From Clostridia bacterium (lineage in GTDB: Bacteria > Bacillota > Clostridia > Acetivibrionales > DSM-27016), in assembly GCA_026414765.1 (NCBI GenBank), contig JAOAIJ010000052.1:1-64000 (forward strand): a stretch of 64,000 nucleotides of DNA, read 5' to 3'. Under the pieces are notes generated by a model. The model had not been told where the DNA came from and searched no databases. It worked only from the letters and a program-made list of their open reading frames with translations. Numbering within the stretch: the stretch's first letter is position 1; every line of letters begins with the position of its first letter. Below, in pieces: positions 1 through 8,677 of this stretch. A program made the position numbers and the translations under genes.

Positions 1-117
1 AATCGTCAGAAGCGAGTAATGCAAGGAAGACGACTGCCGAGGAACGGAGTTTATGAAATATAAATGAGTACCGGAGGACAGGAAGTCTGACGCAGCAGTA
101 CGAAGCTTATTACGATT
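1..117. other. Element with inverted ends preceding the 5S rRNA
   Basis: No gene is seen here. The segment starts AATCGT and ends ACGATT. The 13 bases at each end (AATCGTCAGAAGC, and the complement of GCTTATTACGATT) match except for a 3-4-base internal block. The interior is purine-rich with several GGA/GGAGG motifs. It directly abuts the 5S gene, so it is probably part of a 23S-5S spacer or a small structured RNA or mobile element lodged in it. The 3' end of 23S rRNA is not recognisable. Identity is unknown. Confidence 0.35.
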
Positions 118-123
118 TGAGCT

Positions 124-241
124 TTCTGGTGGTTATTACGAGAAGGTCACACCCGTTCCCATACCGAACACGGCAGTTAAGCTTCTCAGTGCCAATGATA
201 CTTGGGTGGAAGCGCCCCGGGAAAGTAGGTCTCTGCCAGAT
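124..241 (+). rRNA. rrf: 5S ribosomal RNA
   Basis: The segment has the classic 5S core: a conserved GGTCACACCCGTTCCCAT stretch, CCGAACACGG, AGTTAAGC, and a GAAAGTAGGT loop E/helix IV region. The ends pair (TCTGG near 125 with CCAGA at 236-240). The length of about 118 nt is normal for Firmicutes. It is the last gene of an rRNA operon whose 16S and 23S genes lie before the window. Exact ends are estimated from the terminal helix. Confidence 0.95.
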
Positions 242-250
242 TTATATGAA

Positions 251-281
251 GACTCTATGGTTATACCATAGAGTCTTTTTT
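251..281 (+). terminator. Rho-independent terminator of the rRNA operon
   Basis: A perfect 11-bp stem (GACTCTATGGT with ACCATAGAGTC), a three-base TAT loop and a run of six T follow the 5S gene by 10 bases. This is a textbook intrinsic terminator ending the rRNA transcript. Confidence 0.93.
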
Positions 282-325
282 ACATATACAAAAAAATACT
301 GATAAGTGAACCGGATAATTAATTA

Positions 326-979
326 TTACGGTATAGAATAACTGTAATTATCAGTAAAATTGTTATCCCAATAGGTTATACCATTCATGAGGCAATATAT
401 TGCGAACTTGAGTGATGAACCGCAAGGCACTGTGATTTTATAATCCCAAATTTCTAAATCATCAGATAGACACTGACTAAAAAATGCTGCTTCCTCTTTG
501 CATGTTACCCAATCGTCAGTTGTATAGCGGACTGTTACAAGTTTATCATACACAAGATTTTTTACTACAACCCTGCCTGTGAAGGTTCCGTCAACTATAA
601 TTATTGAATGCAGGTTTAGCACAGATTCTGCTAATATGATTGTAGGTGAGTACCACCTCAAGCTGTAGCAGCTTGATCCAATATTCTTCCCGTAGGATTC
701 ATCAAAACAACTATCAATTGTAAAGCAGCAGCAACTGCTGGAATAAGTAGGCGGAGTGCGGAAATACCACACGTCATAGATACCGTAGACTACCCTCCTG
801 GGGCTGGCAGAAACGGTATTCCATAACACATTATCATAAGTATAATGAACATAAATATTTTTAGCACCATCCGGGTTTTGTACTGCTAAATAGCCTTCAG
901 CAAAAAACGCGGAGCATGGGTTATATTCAGGTGATCTTGCATGTAAAAGCTTAACGGTATTACTGGAAGTAATATACAT
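326..979 (-). CDS. CBM21-like starch/glycogen-binding protein
   Basis: A 217-aa protein of unassigned function. Its C-terminal 85 residues carry the pattern of carbohydrate-binding module family 21: a V-V-V-K-N-L strand, K-x-V-T-V-R-Y-T-x-D-x-W, and the closing G-I-T-Y-W-D-N-N-F-T-D-N-Y. The N-terminal half holds a weaker, similar stretch (V-Q-N then I-Y-V-H-Y-T-Y-D-N), suggesting two tandem modules, the first degenerate. The protein is unusually rich in cysteine and shows no clear signal peptide or catalytic domain. An in-frame TTG lies at 985, but only the ATG at 979 sits a proper distance (8 nt) from GGGGTG. It is divergent from the beta-amylase gene, which fits a role on alpha-glucans, perhaps intracellular polysaccharide. 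The binding-module call is sound; the biological role is inference. Confidence 0.65.
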   Translation of the reverse strand: MYITSSNTVKLLHARSPEYNPCSAFFAEGYLAVQNPDGAKNIYVHYTYDNVLWNTVSASPRRVVYGIYDVWYFRTPPTYSSSCCCFTIDSCFDESYGKNIGSSCYSLRWYSPTIILAESVLNLHSIIIVDGTFTGRVVVKNLVYDKLVTVRYTTDDWVTCKEEAAFFSQCLSDDLEIWDYKITVPCGSSLKFAIYCLMNGITYWDNNFTDNYSYSIP

Positions 980-1303
980 TAACAATGCACCCCATTATTT
1001 ATTTAGTAAATATTTTATTTGCAGAAAACCATATAGTAAATCTTATCATAAAAAAACGTAAGAATCGAAGTAGTAATATAGCTAAATATAATGCTATTAT
1101 ATGTTAATTTATGAAAAAAAGACAAAAATATTTATATCAAAAATGTATTATTTTATATAAAAAGCAAAATTAAGTAAAAATGTTTAAAAAAATATGAAAT
1201 TGTTCAATAAATTATACATAATAGTGTTAAATATTAACAAAAAATTTACAATATGGTAGATTGTATATTAGGGTACCCAAAAAAAAACATAGGAGGATAT
1301 AAT
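980..1303. promoter_or_regulatory. Divergent intergenic region between CBM21-like and beta-amylase genes
   Basis: About 320 bp of very AT-rich DNA without a gene. It must hold promoters for both divergent genes. On the plus strand a possible extended promoter lies near TTGTTC at about 1200 with TACATAAT about 17 bases on. A small palindrome, TGTTAA-ATA-TTAACA, lies at 1225-1239. No catabolite-repression box is obvious. Assignments are tentative. Confidence 0.4.
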
Positions 1304-2941
1304 ATGCAGGTTTTTAGAAAAGATATAAGAAAGTACGGTAAATTAACTTTAGTCGTTATTATAAGTCTCATGCTGATGTTGTCCTCAACATTGATCTCAT
1401 CAGCAACCATGGTATCGGATTATAAGGCATATGTAATGGCTCCGCTGGAAAAGATTACTGACTGGACCGCATTTAAAAACCAGTTGATTACCCTTAAGAA
1501 CAATGGCGTGTATGCACTTACTACAGATGTATGGTGGGGTTATGTAGAACCAAATGCAGACAATCAGTTTGATTGGAGCTACTATAAAACTTATGCAGAT
1601 ACAGTCCGTGCAGCAGGAATAAAGTGGGTTCCGATTATTTCTACACATCAGTGTGGTGGTAATGTAGGCGATAATGTAAATATTCCTCTTCCCGCATGGC
1701 TGTGGACAAAGGATACTGCTGATAAAATGCAATATAAAGATGAAGCGGGAAACATGGATAAGCAGGCTATAGCTCCATGGTGGACAGGCATAGCTCAGCA
1801 GTATGATGAATTGTACGCTTCCTTCGCATCAAATTTCAGCGGATACAAAGATATAATCGCTAAGATTTATCTCTCAGCAGGATCGTCTGGTGAATTAAGA
1901 TACCCTTCGTATAATCCTTCCCATGGCTGGAATTATCCGGGACGCGGATATCTTGAGTGCTATACTGAGACTGCAAAAACAAATTTCCGTAATGCTATGC
2001 AGACAAAATACGGGACAATTGCTGCACTCAATACTGCTTGGGGTACAAGTCTGACAAGTTTCACACAGATAAATCCACCAAGTGATGGAGATACCTTCTT
2101 TATCAACGGGTATAAGAGCAATTACGGTAAAGATTTCTTAACATGGTATCAGGGTTCTCTTACAAAACATCTGGCAACTATAGCTTCAAAGGCCCATGCA
2201 CGTTTTGATACTGTGTTTGGAGTCAGAATCGGTGCAAAAATTTCCGGAGTACACTGGAGATACAGCGATCCTACCATGCCTCACTGTGCCGAATACTGTG
2301 CCGGATATTACAACTACAGTACTATACTTGACCAGTTCAAGACATCAAACCTGGATTTGACGTTTACATGTCTTGAAATGACAGATTCAAATACTTCACC
2401 TAACTACTCTATGCCGAAAACCCTGGTTATACAGGTTGCAAATTTGGCTAAGAGTAAGGGTATAAAAATAAATGGAGAAAACGCTTTGGCAATTTCAAAC
2501 AATCCTACAGCATACCAGAATTGTGCTGAAATGGCGTTTAACTACAATTTCTCAGGCTTTACGCTTTTGAGACTTGCAAATATAGTTAGCAGCAACGGTA
2601 CAGCTACCAGTGAAATGGCACCGTTTAAAGACGCTCTTGTTTTGAAACCTGTACCTGTAACTTTTACTATCAATAATGCTAATGCTGCTACAGGACAGAC
2701 TGTGTATGTATCAGGCAGCAGATGGGAGTTAGGTAAATGGACTACAGGTACTTATCCTTTACAGCTCACCAAAAATGCCAGCGGACAGTGGGTTGGAACC
2801 TGCTATCTCGGAGCAGGTGTCACCTATGAGTTCAAAGGTATTAAAAAGAGTTCAACAGGCGTCGTATGGGAAGGTGGAAACAATAAAGTTTACACAATAC
2901 CTGCCGCTGGCGGTTCTTATACATGGACTTGGACTAACTAA
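1304..2941 (+). CDS. Secreted beta-amylase (GH14) with C-terminal CBM20
   Basis: Exo-acting 1,4-alpha-glucan maltohydrolase, releasing maltose from starch outside the cell. The 545-aa protein has a signal peptide (about residues 1-35: basic start, hydrophobic core, S-S-A). The GH14 catalytic barrel (about 40-445) shows the family motifs D-V-W-W-G-Y-V-E-P and H-Q-C-G-G-N-V-G-D. The two catalytic glutamates are E197 (in S-G-E-L-R-Y-P-S-Y) and E392 (in N-G-E-N-A-L). A CBM20 starch-binding module fills about residues 455-545, with the conserved G-S-R-W-E-L-G-K-W and W-x-W-T-N ends. An upstream in-frame ATG at 1253 is rejected because AGGAGG at 1291-1296 points to 1304. A strong terminator follows, so the gene is probably monocistronic. 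Confidence 0.95.
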   Translation: MQVFRKDIRKYGKLTLVVIISLMLMLSSTLISSATMVSDYKAYVMAPLEKITDWTAFKNQLITLKNNGVYALTTDVWWGYVEPNADNQFDWSYYKTYADTVRAAGIKWVPIISTHQCGGNVGDNVNIPLPAWLWTKDTADKMQYKDEAGNMDKQAIAPWWTGIAQQYDELYASFASNFSGYKDIIAKIYLSAGSSGELRYPSYNPSHGWNYPGRGYLECYTETAKTNFRNAMQTKYGTIAALNTAWGTSLTSFTQINPPSDGDTFFINGYKSNYGKDFLTWYQGSLTKHLATIASKAHARFDTVFGVRIGAKISGVHWRYSDPTMPHCAEYCAGYYNYSTILDQFKTSNLDLTFTCLEMTDSNTSPNYSMPKTLVIQVANLAKSKGIKINGENALAISNNPTAYQNCAEMAFNYNFSGFTLLRLANIVSSNGTATSEMAPFKDALVLKPVPVTFTINNANAATGQTVYVSGSRWELGKWTTGTYPLQLTKNASGQWVGTCYLGAGVTYEFKGIKKSSTGVVWEGGNNKVYTIPAAGGSYTWTWTN

Positions 2942-2966
2942 ACTGAGTTAATACTTGTATTTTACA

Positions 2967-3004
2967 GATGCTGCTGCCCCTAGGGGCAGTGGCATCCTTT
3001 TTTT
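2967..3004 (+). terminator. Terminator after beta-amylase
   Basis: The stem GATGCTGCTGCCCC / GGGGCAGTGGCATC has two mismatches and a TA loop and is followed by CTTTTTTT. It lies 26 bases after the stop codon. Confidence 0.9.
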
Positions 3005-3138
3005 ATTGTTTGTTTCATCATGCTACAAAAACGGCTTTAGTCAACTTTGTTCTAAGCAGCTTGTTTACTAAATGTATTCTATAAAAACTGCTGGCATATT
3101 AACGAAACTATTGATAAATAGATAATTGTTGCTTAAAC

Positions 3139-3167
3139 TTGACATATCCTTACATAATATGTATTCT
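3139..3167 (+). promoter_or_regulatory. Sigma-A promoter for the YjbQ-family gene
   Basis: A consensus -35 TTGACA (3139-3144) is followed by a 17-bp spacer and TATTCT (3162-3167), about 40 bases before the start codon. Seen directly by sequence match; no start-site evidence. Confidence 0.65.
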
Positions 3168-3206
3168 TTAATAGGTACGATAAAATTAAGGAAAAGGTGG
3201 TAAAGA

Positions 3207-3623
3207 GTGAAGAGCTATAGAAAAGAACTTTGGTTTGAAACAGGTAAGAGGAGGGAATTTCAAAATATTACTCCTATAATAGAAGATTGTCTTTCTGAAA
3301 GTGGTATCAAGGATGGAATGCTATTATGCAATGCTATGCATATAACTTCAAGTGTTTTTATAAATGACGATGAAAGCGGACTTCACAAAGACTTTGAAAT
3401 ATTTCTGGAAAGGCTTGCTCCAGAGAAACCGTATAATCAGTATTATCACAATGGGTTTGAAGATAATGCGGATGCCCATTTGAAACGTACTATTATGGGA
3501 AGGGAAGTAGTCGTGGCTATCACTGATGGCAAGCTTGACTTTGGACCTTGGGAACAGGTATTTTATGGCGAGTTTGATGGAAAAAGAAGAAAAAGGGGAC
3601 TGGTAAAAATAATAGGAGAATAA
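3207..3623 (+). CDS. yjbQ: YjbQ/UPF0047 family protein
   Basis: A 138-aa protein of the YjbQ (UPF0047) family, compact cytoplasmic proteins for which a secondary thiamine-phosphate synthase activity has been reported. The family signature is complete: [13 protein letters not shown], then [19 protein letters not shown], and a C-terminal E-F-D-G-K-R-R-K-R. Length is normal for the family. The GTG start is chosen because AAGGTGG lies 6 nt upstream and translation from it gives the usual N-terminus. The gene stands alone between its own promoter and terminator. Physiological role is not settled for this family. Confidence 0.88.
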   Translation: MKSYRKELWFETGKRREFQNITPIIEDCLSESGIKDGMLLCNAMHITSSVFINDDESGLHKDFEIFLERLAPEKPYNQYYHNGFEDNADAHLKRTIMGREVVVAITDGKLDFGPWEQVFYGEFDGKRRKRGLVKIIGE

Positions 3624-3635
3624 TGTTTTGCAAAG

Positions 3636-3677
3636 ACAGGCGGGTTCAAATTTTTTGAAACCCGCCTGTTTAATTTT
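3636..3677 (+). terminator. Terminator after yjbQ
   Basis: A stem ACAGGCGGGTT / AACCCGCCTGT with additional A-T pairs toward the loop is followed by TTTAATTTTTAT. It lies 13 bases after the stop codon. Confidence 0.85.
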
Positions 3678-3715
3678 TATTTATAAAAGTTTATGAAATT
3701 TTTATATTTGCTTTA

Positions 3716-3743
3716 TTGGCAGTTTATATCCAAGGATTATGAT
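3716..3743 (+). promoter_or_regulatory. Probable promoter of the secreted protein/ABC/two-component operon
   Basis: TTGGCA (3716-3721), a 16-bp spacer and TATGAT (3738-3743) lie about 60 bases before the start at 3803. A reasonable sigma-A match. Confidence 0.5.
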
Positions 3744-3802
3744 AAAAATGTGAAAGGAAATTCACACGCAAAACAAATTTGAATTATGTTAGGAGAGATA
3801 TT

Positions 3803-4714
3803 ATGAAAAAGAAAATCGCATTGACGGTAGCATGTATTGTACTTGGCGTTATGATGCTGGTAACAACAGCTTTTGCCGGTGCAACAGGGAATTCCGGGTA
3901 TGAGGCCTACAAGGATGCATTAAGAAAATCTTTTGAGTCTAAGAGTTTTTCTACAAGACTGGATGCATCAATAAAAGATAATGGTAAAGTGTTGGCAGAA
4001 GCAAGTGCAATTATTAAGTCAAACCATGAAACAATGAGCAGTGTTACATCAGTTAAGACAAATAGTCAGGAAAAAATAATGGAAACTTATGTACAAGCTG
4101 ATAAAACAGTGATAAGAGATGGTGAAAGTGATATTTACTATGTAATCGAACACAAAGAGCACAGTAAGAGACATTCTGACAGAGATTATGAAAATAAATA
4201 TAACTACGAGGATAGCAAAGCAGGAGAGACAATAGTTGATGCTTTAGTAGGAAACATGAAAAATTATTTTAGTCTCAACGAAAAAGCTGACGGATCAAAA
4301 AATGTATCATTTCAACTTTCTGGTACTCAAATACCATCAGTAGTAAATGTACTTGCATCTGTAGGGATCAGGGAAGCTTCAAAAGAGAATTACAGGGATA
4401 GCAAGCATATGACACCTTTTGGCAAAGATTTCAACTTTGAGGACATTGAACTGCCAAAACTTGTTGATGATATCAGAATAAGCAGTGTAGATTTTGATGC
4501 TGATATTAATAAGGATAATATAATAGACAGCCAGTTGACAAACATTACGGTTCAGGGTAAGGATGCATCAGGGGTTGAGCATGAAGTTGTATTAAGCATT
4601 AATATGGATTTTTCAGACTTCGGAATAACTACCCCGGATGTTGTGGATCTGACAGGAAAACAGGTTCAGAATATTGATCCTGAAGAGTTTGAAAGAGAAC
4701 ATCGCAGGGATTAG
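3803..4714 (+). CDS. Secreted protein of unknown function
   Basis: I do not recognise the family. The 303-aa product starts with a clear signal peptide (M-K-K-K, hydrophobic stretch, cleavage after A-F-A near residue 27) and has no lipobox. The rest is hydrophilic and charged with no transmembrane segment or obvious enzyme motif. The C-terminus is rich in D/E (E-E-F-E-R-E-H-R-R-D). ATG 3803 is used rather than an upstream in-frame codon at 3779, because AGGAGAG lies just before it. It sits 75 bp ahead of an ABC exporter and a kinase/regulator pair on the same strand, so it may be an extracytoplasmic sensor or cargo of that system. That role is inference. Confidence 0.75.
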   Translation: MKKKIALTVACIVLGVMMLVTTAFAGATGNSGYEAYKDALRKSFESKSFSTRLDASIKDNGKVLAEASAIIKSNHETMSSVTSVKTNSQEKIMETYVQADKTVIRDGESDIYYVIEHKEHSKRHSDRDYENKYNYEDSKAGETIVDALVGNMKNYFSLNEKADGSKNVSFQLSGTQIPSVVNVLASVGIREASKENYRDSKHMTPFGKDFNFEDIELPKLVDDIRISSVDFDADINKDNIIDSQLTNITVQGKDASGVEHEVVLSINMDFSDFGITTPDVVDLTGKQVQNIDPEEFEREHRRD

Positions 4715-4724
4715 GGCAGGCAAT

Positions 4725-4759
4725 ATTAATAGTGCTCCTTAACAGGGAGCACTATTAAT
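4725..4759 (+). repeat. 14-bp stem-loop between secreted-protein gene and ABC genes
   Basis: ATTAATAGTGCTCC (4725-4738) pairs perfectly with GGAGCACTATTAAT (4746-4759) around a 7-nt loop. No T-run follows on the plus strand, so it is more likely an mRNA-stabilising or attenuating hairpin within an operon than a full terminator. Confidence 0.65.
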
Positions 4760-4789
4760 AAATAGAGCTTTATTAAGGAGATAATGCAT

Positions 4790-5518
4790 ATGGAAAAAGT
4801 GCTGGAAGTAAAAAATCTGACTAAAAAGTACAGGAATTCAAGGGGGATAGAGAGTATAAGCTTTGATATATACAAGGGTGATGTTTTTGGTTTTTTGGGA
4901 CCCAACGGAGCAGGCAAAACAACAACCATGAAAATCATTACAGGTTTGTGCAGGGCGGATGCAGGGGAGGTTAAGGTATTTGGTCATAATATTTCTACTG
5001 ATTATGAAAAGGCTATGAGAAAAGTAGGCTGTATAATAGAGACGGCAGAAGCTTATGACTATATAAGCGGATATAAAAATCTCGTGATAGCTTCAAGATT
5101 TTATAAGGAAGTGAAAAAATCAAGGATTGACGAGGTGCTTGATCTTGTAGGCTTGAGTTCTGTCAAAAATGAAAAGGTGTCGAATTATTCTCTGGGGATG
5201 AAGCAAAGGCTGGGATTGGCTTCAGCAATACTTTCCAACCCTGAACTTGTAATACTGGATGAACCGGTAAACGGTCTGGATATAGAAGGAATGGTAGATA
5301 TAAGAAACATTATCAAAAACCTCGCTGAGGAGCATGGTATTACCTTTTTTATTTCAAGTCATCTTATTCACGAAATGGAAATGGTGTGCAACAGGGTAGG
5401 AATCATAGAAAAGGGTAAATTGATAAAAACAGGAGAAGTGAAGGAACTGCTAAATAACCATTCAACCCTTGAAGATTTTTTCATTGAGCAGGTAAAAGGG
5501 CAAAGGAGGCTAAACTGA
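4790..5518 (+). CDS. ABC transporter ATP-binding protein (ABC-2 exporter)
   Basis: ATPase subunit of about 242 aa energising the permease encoded next. Visible motifs are Walker A G-P-N-G-A-G-K-T-T-T, the signature Y-S-L-G-M-K-Q-R, Walker B L-V-I-L-D-E-P-V-N-G-L-D, and the switch histidine in S-S-H-L-I-H. The size and sequence resemble the BcrA/NatA-type group of lantibiotic- and bacitracin-resistance exporters. Two ATGs are possible (4784, 4790); AAGGAG at 4775-4780 fits 4790 better (9 nt versus 3 nt). The stop codon overlaps the next ATG by one base (TGATG), implying translational coupling. Confidence 0.9.
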   Translation: MEKVLEVKNLTKKYRNSRGIESISFDIYKGDVFGFLGPNGAGKTTTMKIITGLCRADAGEVKVFGHNISTDYEKAMRKVGCIIETAEAYDYISGYKNLVIASRFYKEVKKSRIDEVLDLVGLSSVKNEKVSNYSLGMKQRLGLASAILSNPELVILDEPVNGLDIEGMVDIRNIIKNLAEEHGITFFISSHLIHEMEMVCNRVGIIEKGKLIKTGEVKELLNNHSTLEDFFIEQVKGQRRLN

Positions 5519-6270
5519 TGGAAGCATTAAAAGCTGGTATTTTGAGTGAAATCACCAAGCTGTTATTGAAAAAAAAGAGTGTAATGCTGCTGGTTTTTTC
5601 TGCATTAATTCCGATTTTATCACTGATACTTGTTTCTTTTTTTCAATCCGGGCTCGGCATAAATCCAATCAACGCAATAGATTTTCCTATCACGGTTTTG
5701 GGGTATTTTACGGGACTTTTTTTACCTTTGTTTGTTGTTATGGCAGCTGCTGATTTATTTTCAGGAGAGATAGGCGAAAGGACAATTAAGATCGCACTCC
5801 TCCGTCCAATAACCAGATTTAAGGTTTATATGTCAAAAATCATTTCAATAGCTATATACATTTCGGTTTATTTAGGCATTGTGTATATTGTGTCAACAGT
5901 TCTAGGACTGTTTCTTGAAGGCAGAGAAAATATTTTACAGGCAATACTTAAAAATTTTGCCGCATATATAGTTGCAATTGTTCCTATGCTTTTATTGGGA
6001 ATAGCAGCCGCATTCATTTCGCAATTCTTTAAAAGCAGCAGTGGAACACTAGTAATATCCGTCTTATTATTTATCATAATAAAAATTGCAGCTGTTGCTG
6101 TTCCAGATATATCAGGACTTACACCTATATCAAACATGGATTGGCATTTACTGTGGCTTTCTGGCTCGGTTTCTATCAGTAAGCTGTTTAGCGTATTTAT
6201 GTTTATGTTTTCATATAGTATAATATTTTTAGCTTCAGGTTATCTGATGTTTGAAAGAAAAGAGTTTTAG
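5518..6270 (+). CDS. ABC-2 type permease
   Basis: A membrane subunit of 250 aa with about six hydrophobic segments (near residues 20-40, 60-85, 105-130, 140-165, 175-195, 220-245). The motif G-E-I-G-E-R-T-I-K, followed by a hydrophilic R-P-I-T-R-F-K-V, is typical of ABC-2 permeases of the bacitracin/lantibiotic immunity type. It pairs with the preceding ATPase to form an exporter. The substrate is unknown; the downstream kinase and regulator suggest it answers an envelope signal. Confidence 0.88.
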   Translation: MEALKAGILSEITKLLLKKKSVMLLVFSALIPILSLILVSFFQSGLGINPINAIDFPITVLGYFTGLFLPLFVVMAAADLFSGEIGERTIKIALLRPITRFKVYMSKIISIAIYISVYLGIVYIVSTVLGLFLEGRENILQAILKNFAAYIVAIVPMLLLGIAAAFISQFFKSSSGTLVISVLLFIIIKIAAVAVPDISGLTPISNMDWHLLWLSGSVSISKLFSVFMFMFSYSIIFLASGYLMFERKEF

Positions 6271-6355
6271 TGAAAGTACAGCATGCAAAGAGGGATAGCT
6301 TCTATCTAACGGGGTGTACGGTGAGATGAGGCATAGTAGATATGGAGGGTTTTAG

Positions 6356-7831
6356 ATGTCTATCAGGGTCAGGCTAGTGTTATCATATCTTGCAATGGTA
6401 ATAATACCTATAGCGCTGTCAATAATTGCAGCTTTGATACTTTTTGCATCATTCATGGGAATGATGTATGACAAGCGATTGGGGTCTGATTTCCTGAAAG
6501 ATGTACCTGAAAAGGTTATCGGTCTGGTTTCTGAGATTGACAGGACAGCTTCCTATGATTCCGAAAAACTCAAGGATAAGGAATATGTCGATAAAATAGG
6601 AAAAGAATTTAAAACTGTTAACATTGATTTTCTGGTAAGGCATGGGGAAGACATAATCTACACAAATGGGATAAAGATAGAATCTCTAGTAATTAACAAA
6701 CTTCCGAAGCACAGATCGGGTATAAGCGATCATTTTAGTTCCATAGAAATAGGGGATAAGGAATTAAGCGTAAAGCAGCACGATTTCGTTTTTAAGGATG
6801 GAACAAAAGGGAGTACTTTTATCATTGCCGACTTCAGCAAGATAGGAGAGTTTATAGGTGAGTATATTCACGCACTTGGCTGGGCAGTGCTCATCATATT
6901 GATGTTAACAAATGGCGTAATAACCTATTTCGTTTCAAAAAGTATAATCAAACCTTTGAAAGTTTTAAAGCATGGGACAGAACAGATAAAGGACGGAAAC
7001 CTGAATTTTGAAGTTAAAGTCAGTTCAAGGGATGAGATAGGAGAGGTTTGCGTAGCTTTTGAAGAAATGAGGAAAAAGCTTAAGGATTCTATTGAACTTC
7101 AGCTTCAATATGAGGAAAACAGAAAAGAACTGATCTCTAGTATCTCCCATGACCTGAAAACGCCTATAACAGCAATAAAGGGGTATGTTGAAGGTATTAT
7201 GGATGGTGTAGCCAACTCACCTGAAAAAGTTGACAAATATGTAAGGACTATTTATTCAAAAGCTACAGATATGGATAGGCTTATAGATGATTTATTCCTG
7301 TTTTCAAAACTTGACCTTAAGAAGATACCTTTTAATTTTGAAAAGATTAACATAAAACAGTATTTTGAAGATTGCATTGAAGAATTGCAAATGGATCTAC
7401 AGGAAAGGAAAATGAGACTCGATTTTATTAGTGATTTGCCGGAGAATACGGAAATAACTGCCGACAGGGAAAAACTGAAAAGAGTTGTTACGAATATTGT
7501 ACAGAATGCAATAAAGTACATGGATAAGGATACAGGAGAAATAGCTGTAATTCTCAAAGAGGAAGAAACTGCGGTAAGGGTACAGATAAAGGACAATGGT
7601 CAGGGAATCAGCGAAGAAGACTTACCGTTTATATTTGATAGATTTTACAGAGCTGACCCATCCAGAAACAGAAATACCGGAGGAAGCGGATTGGGATTGG
7701 CTATTGCAAAACAGATAATTGAAGGACATAATGGAGATATATGGGTAGAAAGTAAGTTGGACGAAGGTACCAGTATATTTTTTACTTTGAAGAAAGTACT
7801 AAATCTGGCTCAGGGCGGTGTGAGTACATGA
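6356..7831 (+). CDS. Membrane sensor histidine kinase
   Basis: A 491-aa sensor kinase: transmembrane segment at about 8-32, an extracytoplasmic region to about 170, a second transmembrane segment near 173-195, HAMP, then HisKA with phosphoacceptor H265 (S-S-I-S-H-D-L-K-T-P). The HATPase domain shows the N box (N-A-I-K-Y), G1 (D-N-G-Q-G-I) and G2 (G-G-S-G-L-G-L-A). It overlaps the regulator gene by 4 nt and lies 85 bp after the ABC permease. The system is complete by motif. The ligand is unknown. Confidence 0.93.
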   Translation: MSIRVRLVLSYLAMVIIPIALSIIAALILFASFMGMMYDKRLGSDFLKDVPEKVIGLVSEIDRTASYDSEKLKDKEYVDKIGKEFKTVNIDFLVRHGEDIIYTNGIKIESLVINKLPKHRSGISDHFSSIEIGDKELSVKQHDFVFKDGTKGSTFIIADFSKIGEFIGEYIHALGWAVLIILMLTNGVITYFVSKSIIKPLKVLKHGTEQIKDGNLNFEVKVSSRDEIGEVCVAFEEMRKKLKDSIELQLQYEENRKELISSISHDLKTPITAIKGYVEGIMDGVANSPEKVDKYVRTIYSKATDMDRLIDDLFLFSKLDLKKIPFNFEKINIKQYFEDCIEELQMDLQERKMRLDFISDLPENTEITADREKLKRVVTNIVQNAIKYMDKDTGEIAVILKEEETAVRVQIKDNGQGISEEDLPFIFDRFYRADPSRNRNTGGSGLGLAIAKQIIEGHNGDIWVESKLDEGTSIFFTLKKVLNLAQGGVST

Positions 7832-8517
7832 AAAGAATATTAATAATTGAAGATGAAGCAAGTATTGCAGAACTGGAGAGGGATTATCTCGAAATAAACG
7901 GCTTTTCTGTTATTATTGAGAATAGTGGTGATACAGGTTTAAAGAGAGCTGTTGGTGAAGAATTCGACCTGATTGTATTGGACCTTATGCTGCCTAAAAT
8001 TGATGGGTTTGAAATTTGCAGACAAATCCGGAATGAAAAAAACACACCTATTCTTATGGTATCTGCAAGAAAGGAAGATATAGATAAGATAAGAGGCTTG
8101 GGTCTCGGAGCCGATGACTACATCACTAAACCTTTCAGTCCCAGTGAACTGGTAGCAAGGGTAAAAGCCCACATTACAAGGTATGAACGTCTGGTAGGAA
8201 ATAATAAGCAAAAAGATGAGGAAATAAGGATCAGAGGGTTAAGAATAGATAAAGCTTCAAGGCGTGTTTTCGTTAACGACACTGAAGTTGTTCTTACTAC
8301 TAAGGAATTCGATTTGCTTGTGTTTCTGGCGCTTAATCCCAACAGGGTTTTCAGCAAGGAAGAAATATTTGACAGGATATGGGGTATGGATTCTATAGGT
8401 GATATAGCTACTGTAACTGTCCACATAAAGAAAATAAGGGAAAAAGTAGAGCTTGATTCTTCAAACCCCCAGTATATTGAAACCATATGGGGTGCAGGGT
8501 ACAGGTTTAAGGTTTGA
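7828..8517 (+). CDS. OmpR/PhoB-family response regulator
   Basis: A 229-aa regulator: receiver domain (1-120) with acidic pocket E8-D9, phosphoacceptor D52 (I-V-L-D-L-M-L-P) and the K-P-F lysine, followed by a winged-helix DNA-binding domain (about 130-229) ending W-G-A-G-Y-R-F-K-V. The gene is translationally coupled to the kinase by an ATGA overlap and is the last gene before a terminator. It probably controls the ABC operon just upstream. Control of the biosynthetic cluster downstream is possible but not shown. Confidence 0.93.
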   Translation: MKRILIIEDEASIAELERDYLEINGFSVIIENSGDTGLKRAVGEEFDLIVLDLMLPKIDGFEICRQIRNEKNTPILMVSARKEDIDKIRGLGLGADDYITKPFSPSELVARVKAHITRYERLVGNNKQKDEEIRIRGLRIDKASRRVFVNDTEVVLTTKEFDLLVFLALNPNRVFSKEEIFDRIWGMDSIGDIATVTVHIKKIREKVELDSSNPQYIETIWGAGYRFKV

Positions 8518-8633
8518 GAGCCTTAAGCAAGGTCAAAGATATACGAGCCAGAACACCCCGGGTTTAATAACGGACGAATTATTTGGAAAATGAGAACTAC
8601 TTGATTTGAGAATATATTAGATATAGATGAAAC

Positions 8634-8677
8634 AAGACTTTGCAGGTTTGATTTAAAGAACATGCGAGGTCTTTTTT
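8634..8677 (+). terminator. Terminator after the response regulator
   Basis: AAGACTTTGCAGGTT pairs with AACATGCGAGGTCTT (one mismatch and several G-U pairs) and is followed by TTTT. It separates the two-component operon from the biosynthetic cluster. Confidence 0.75.

Noticed and set aside
117-302. 61-codon open frame at the left edge
   Set aside because: It runs through the 5S rRNA and its terminator; it has no ribosome site and cannot be a gene.
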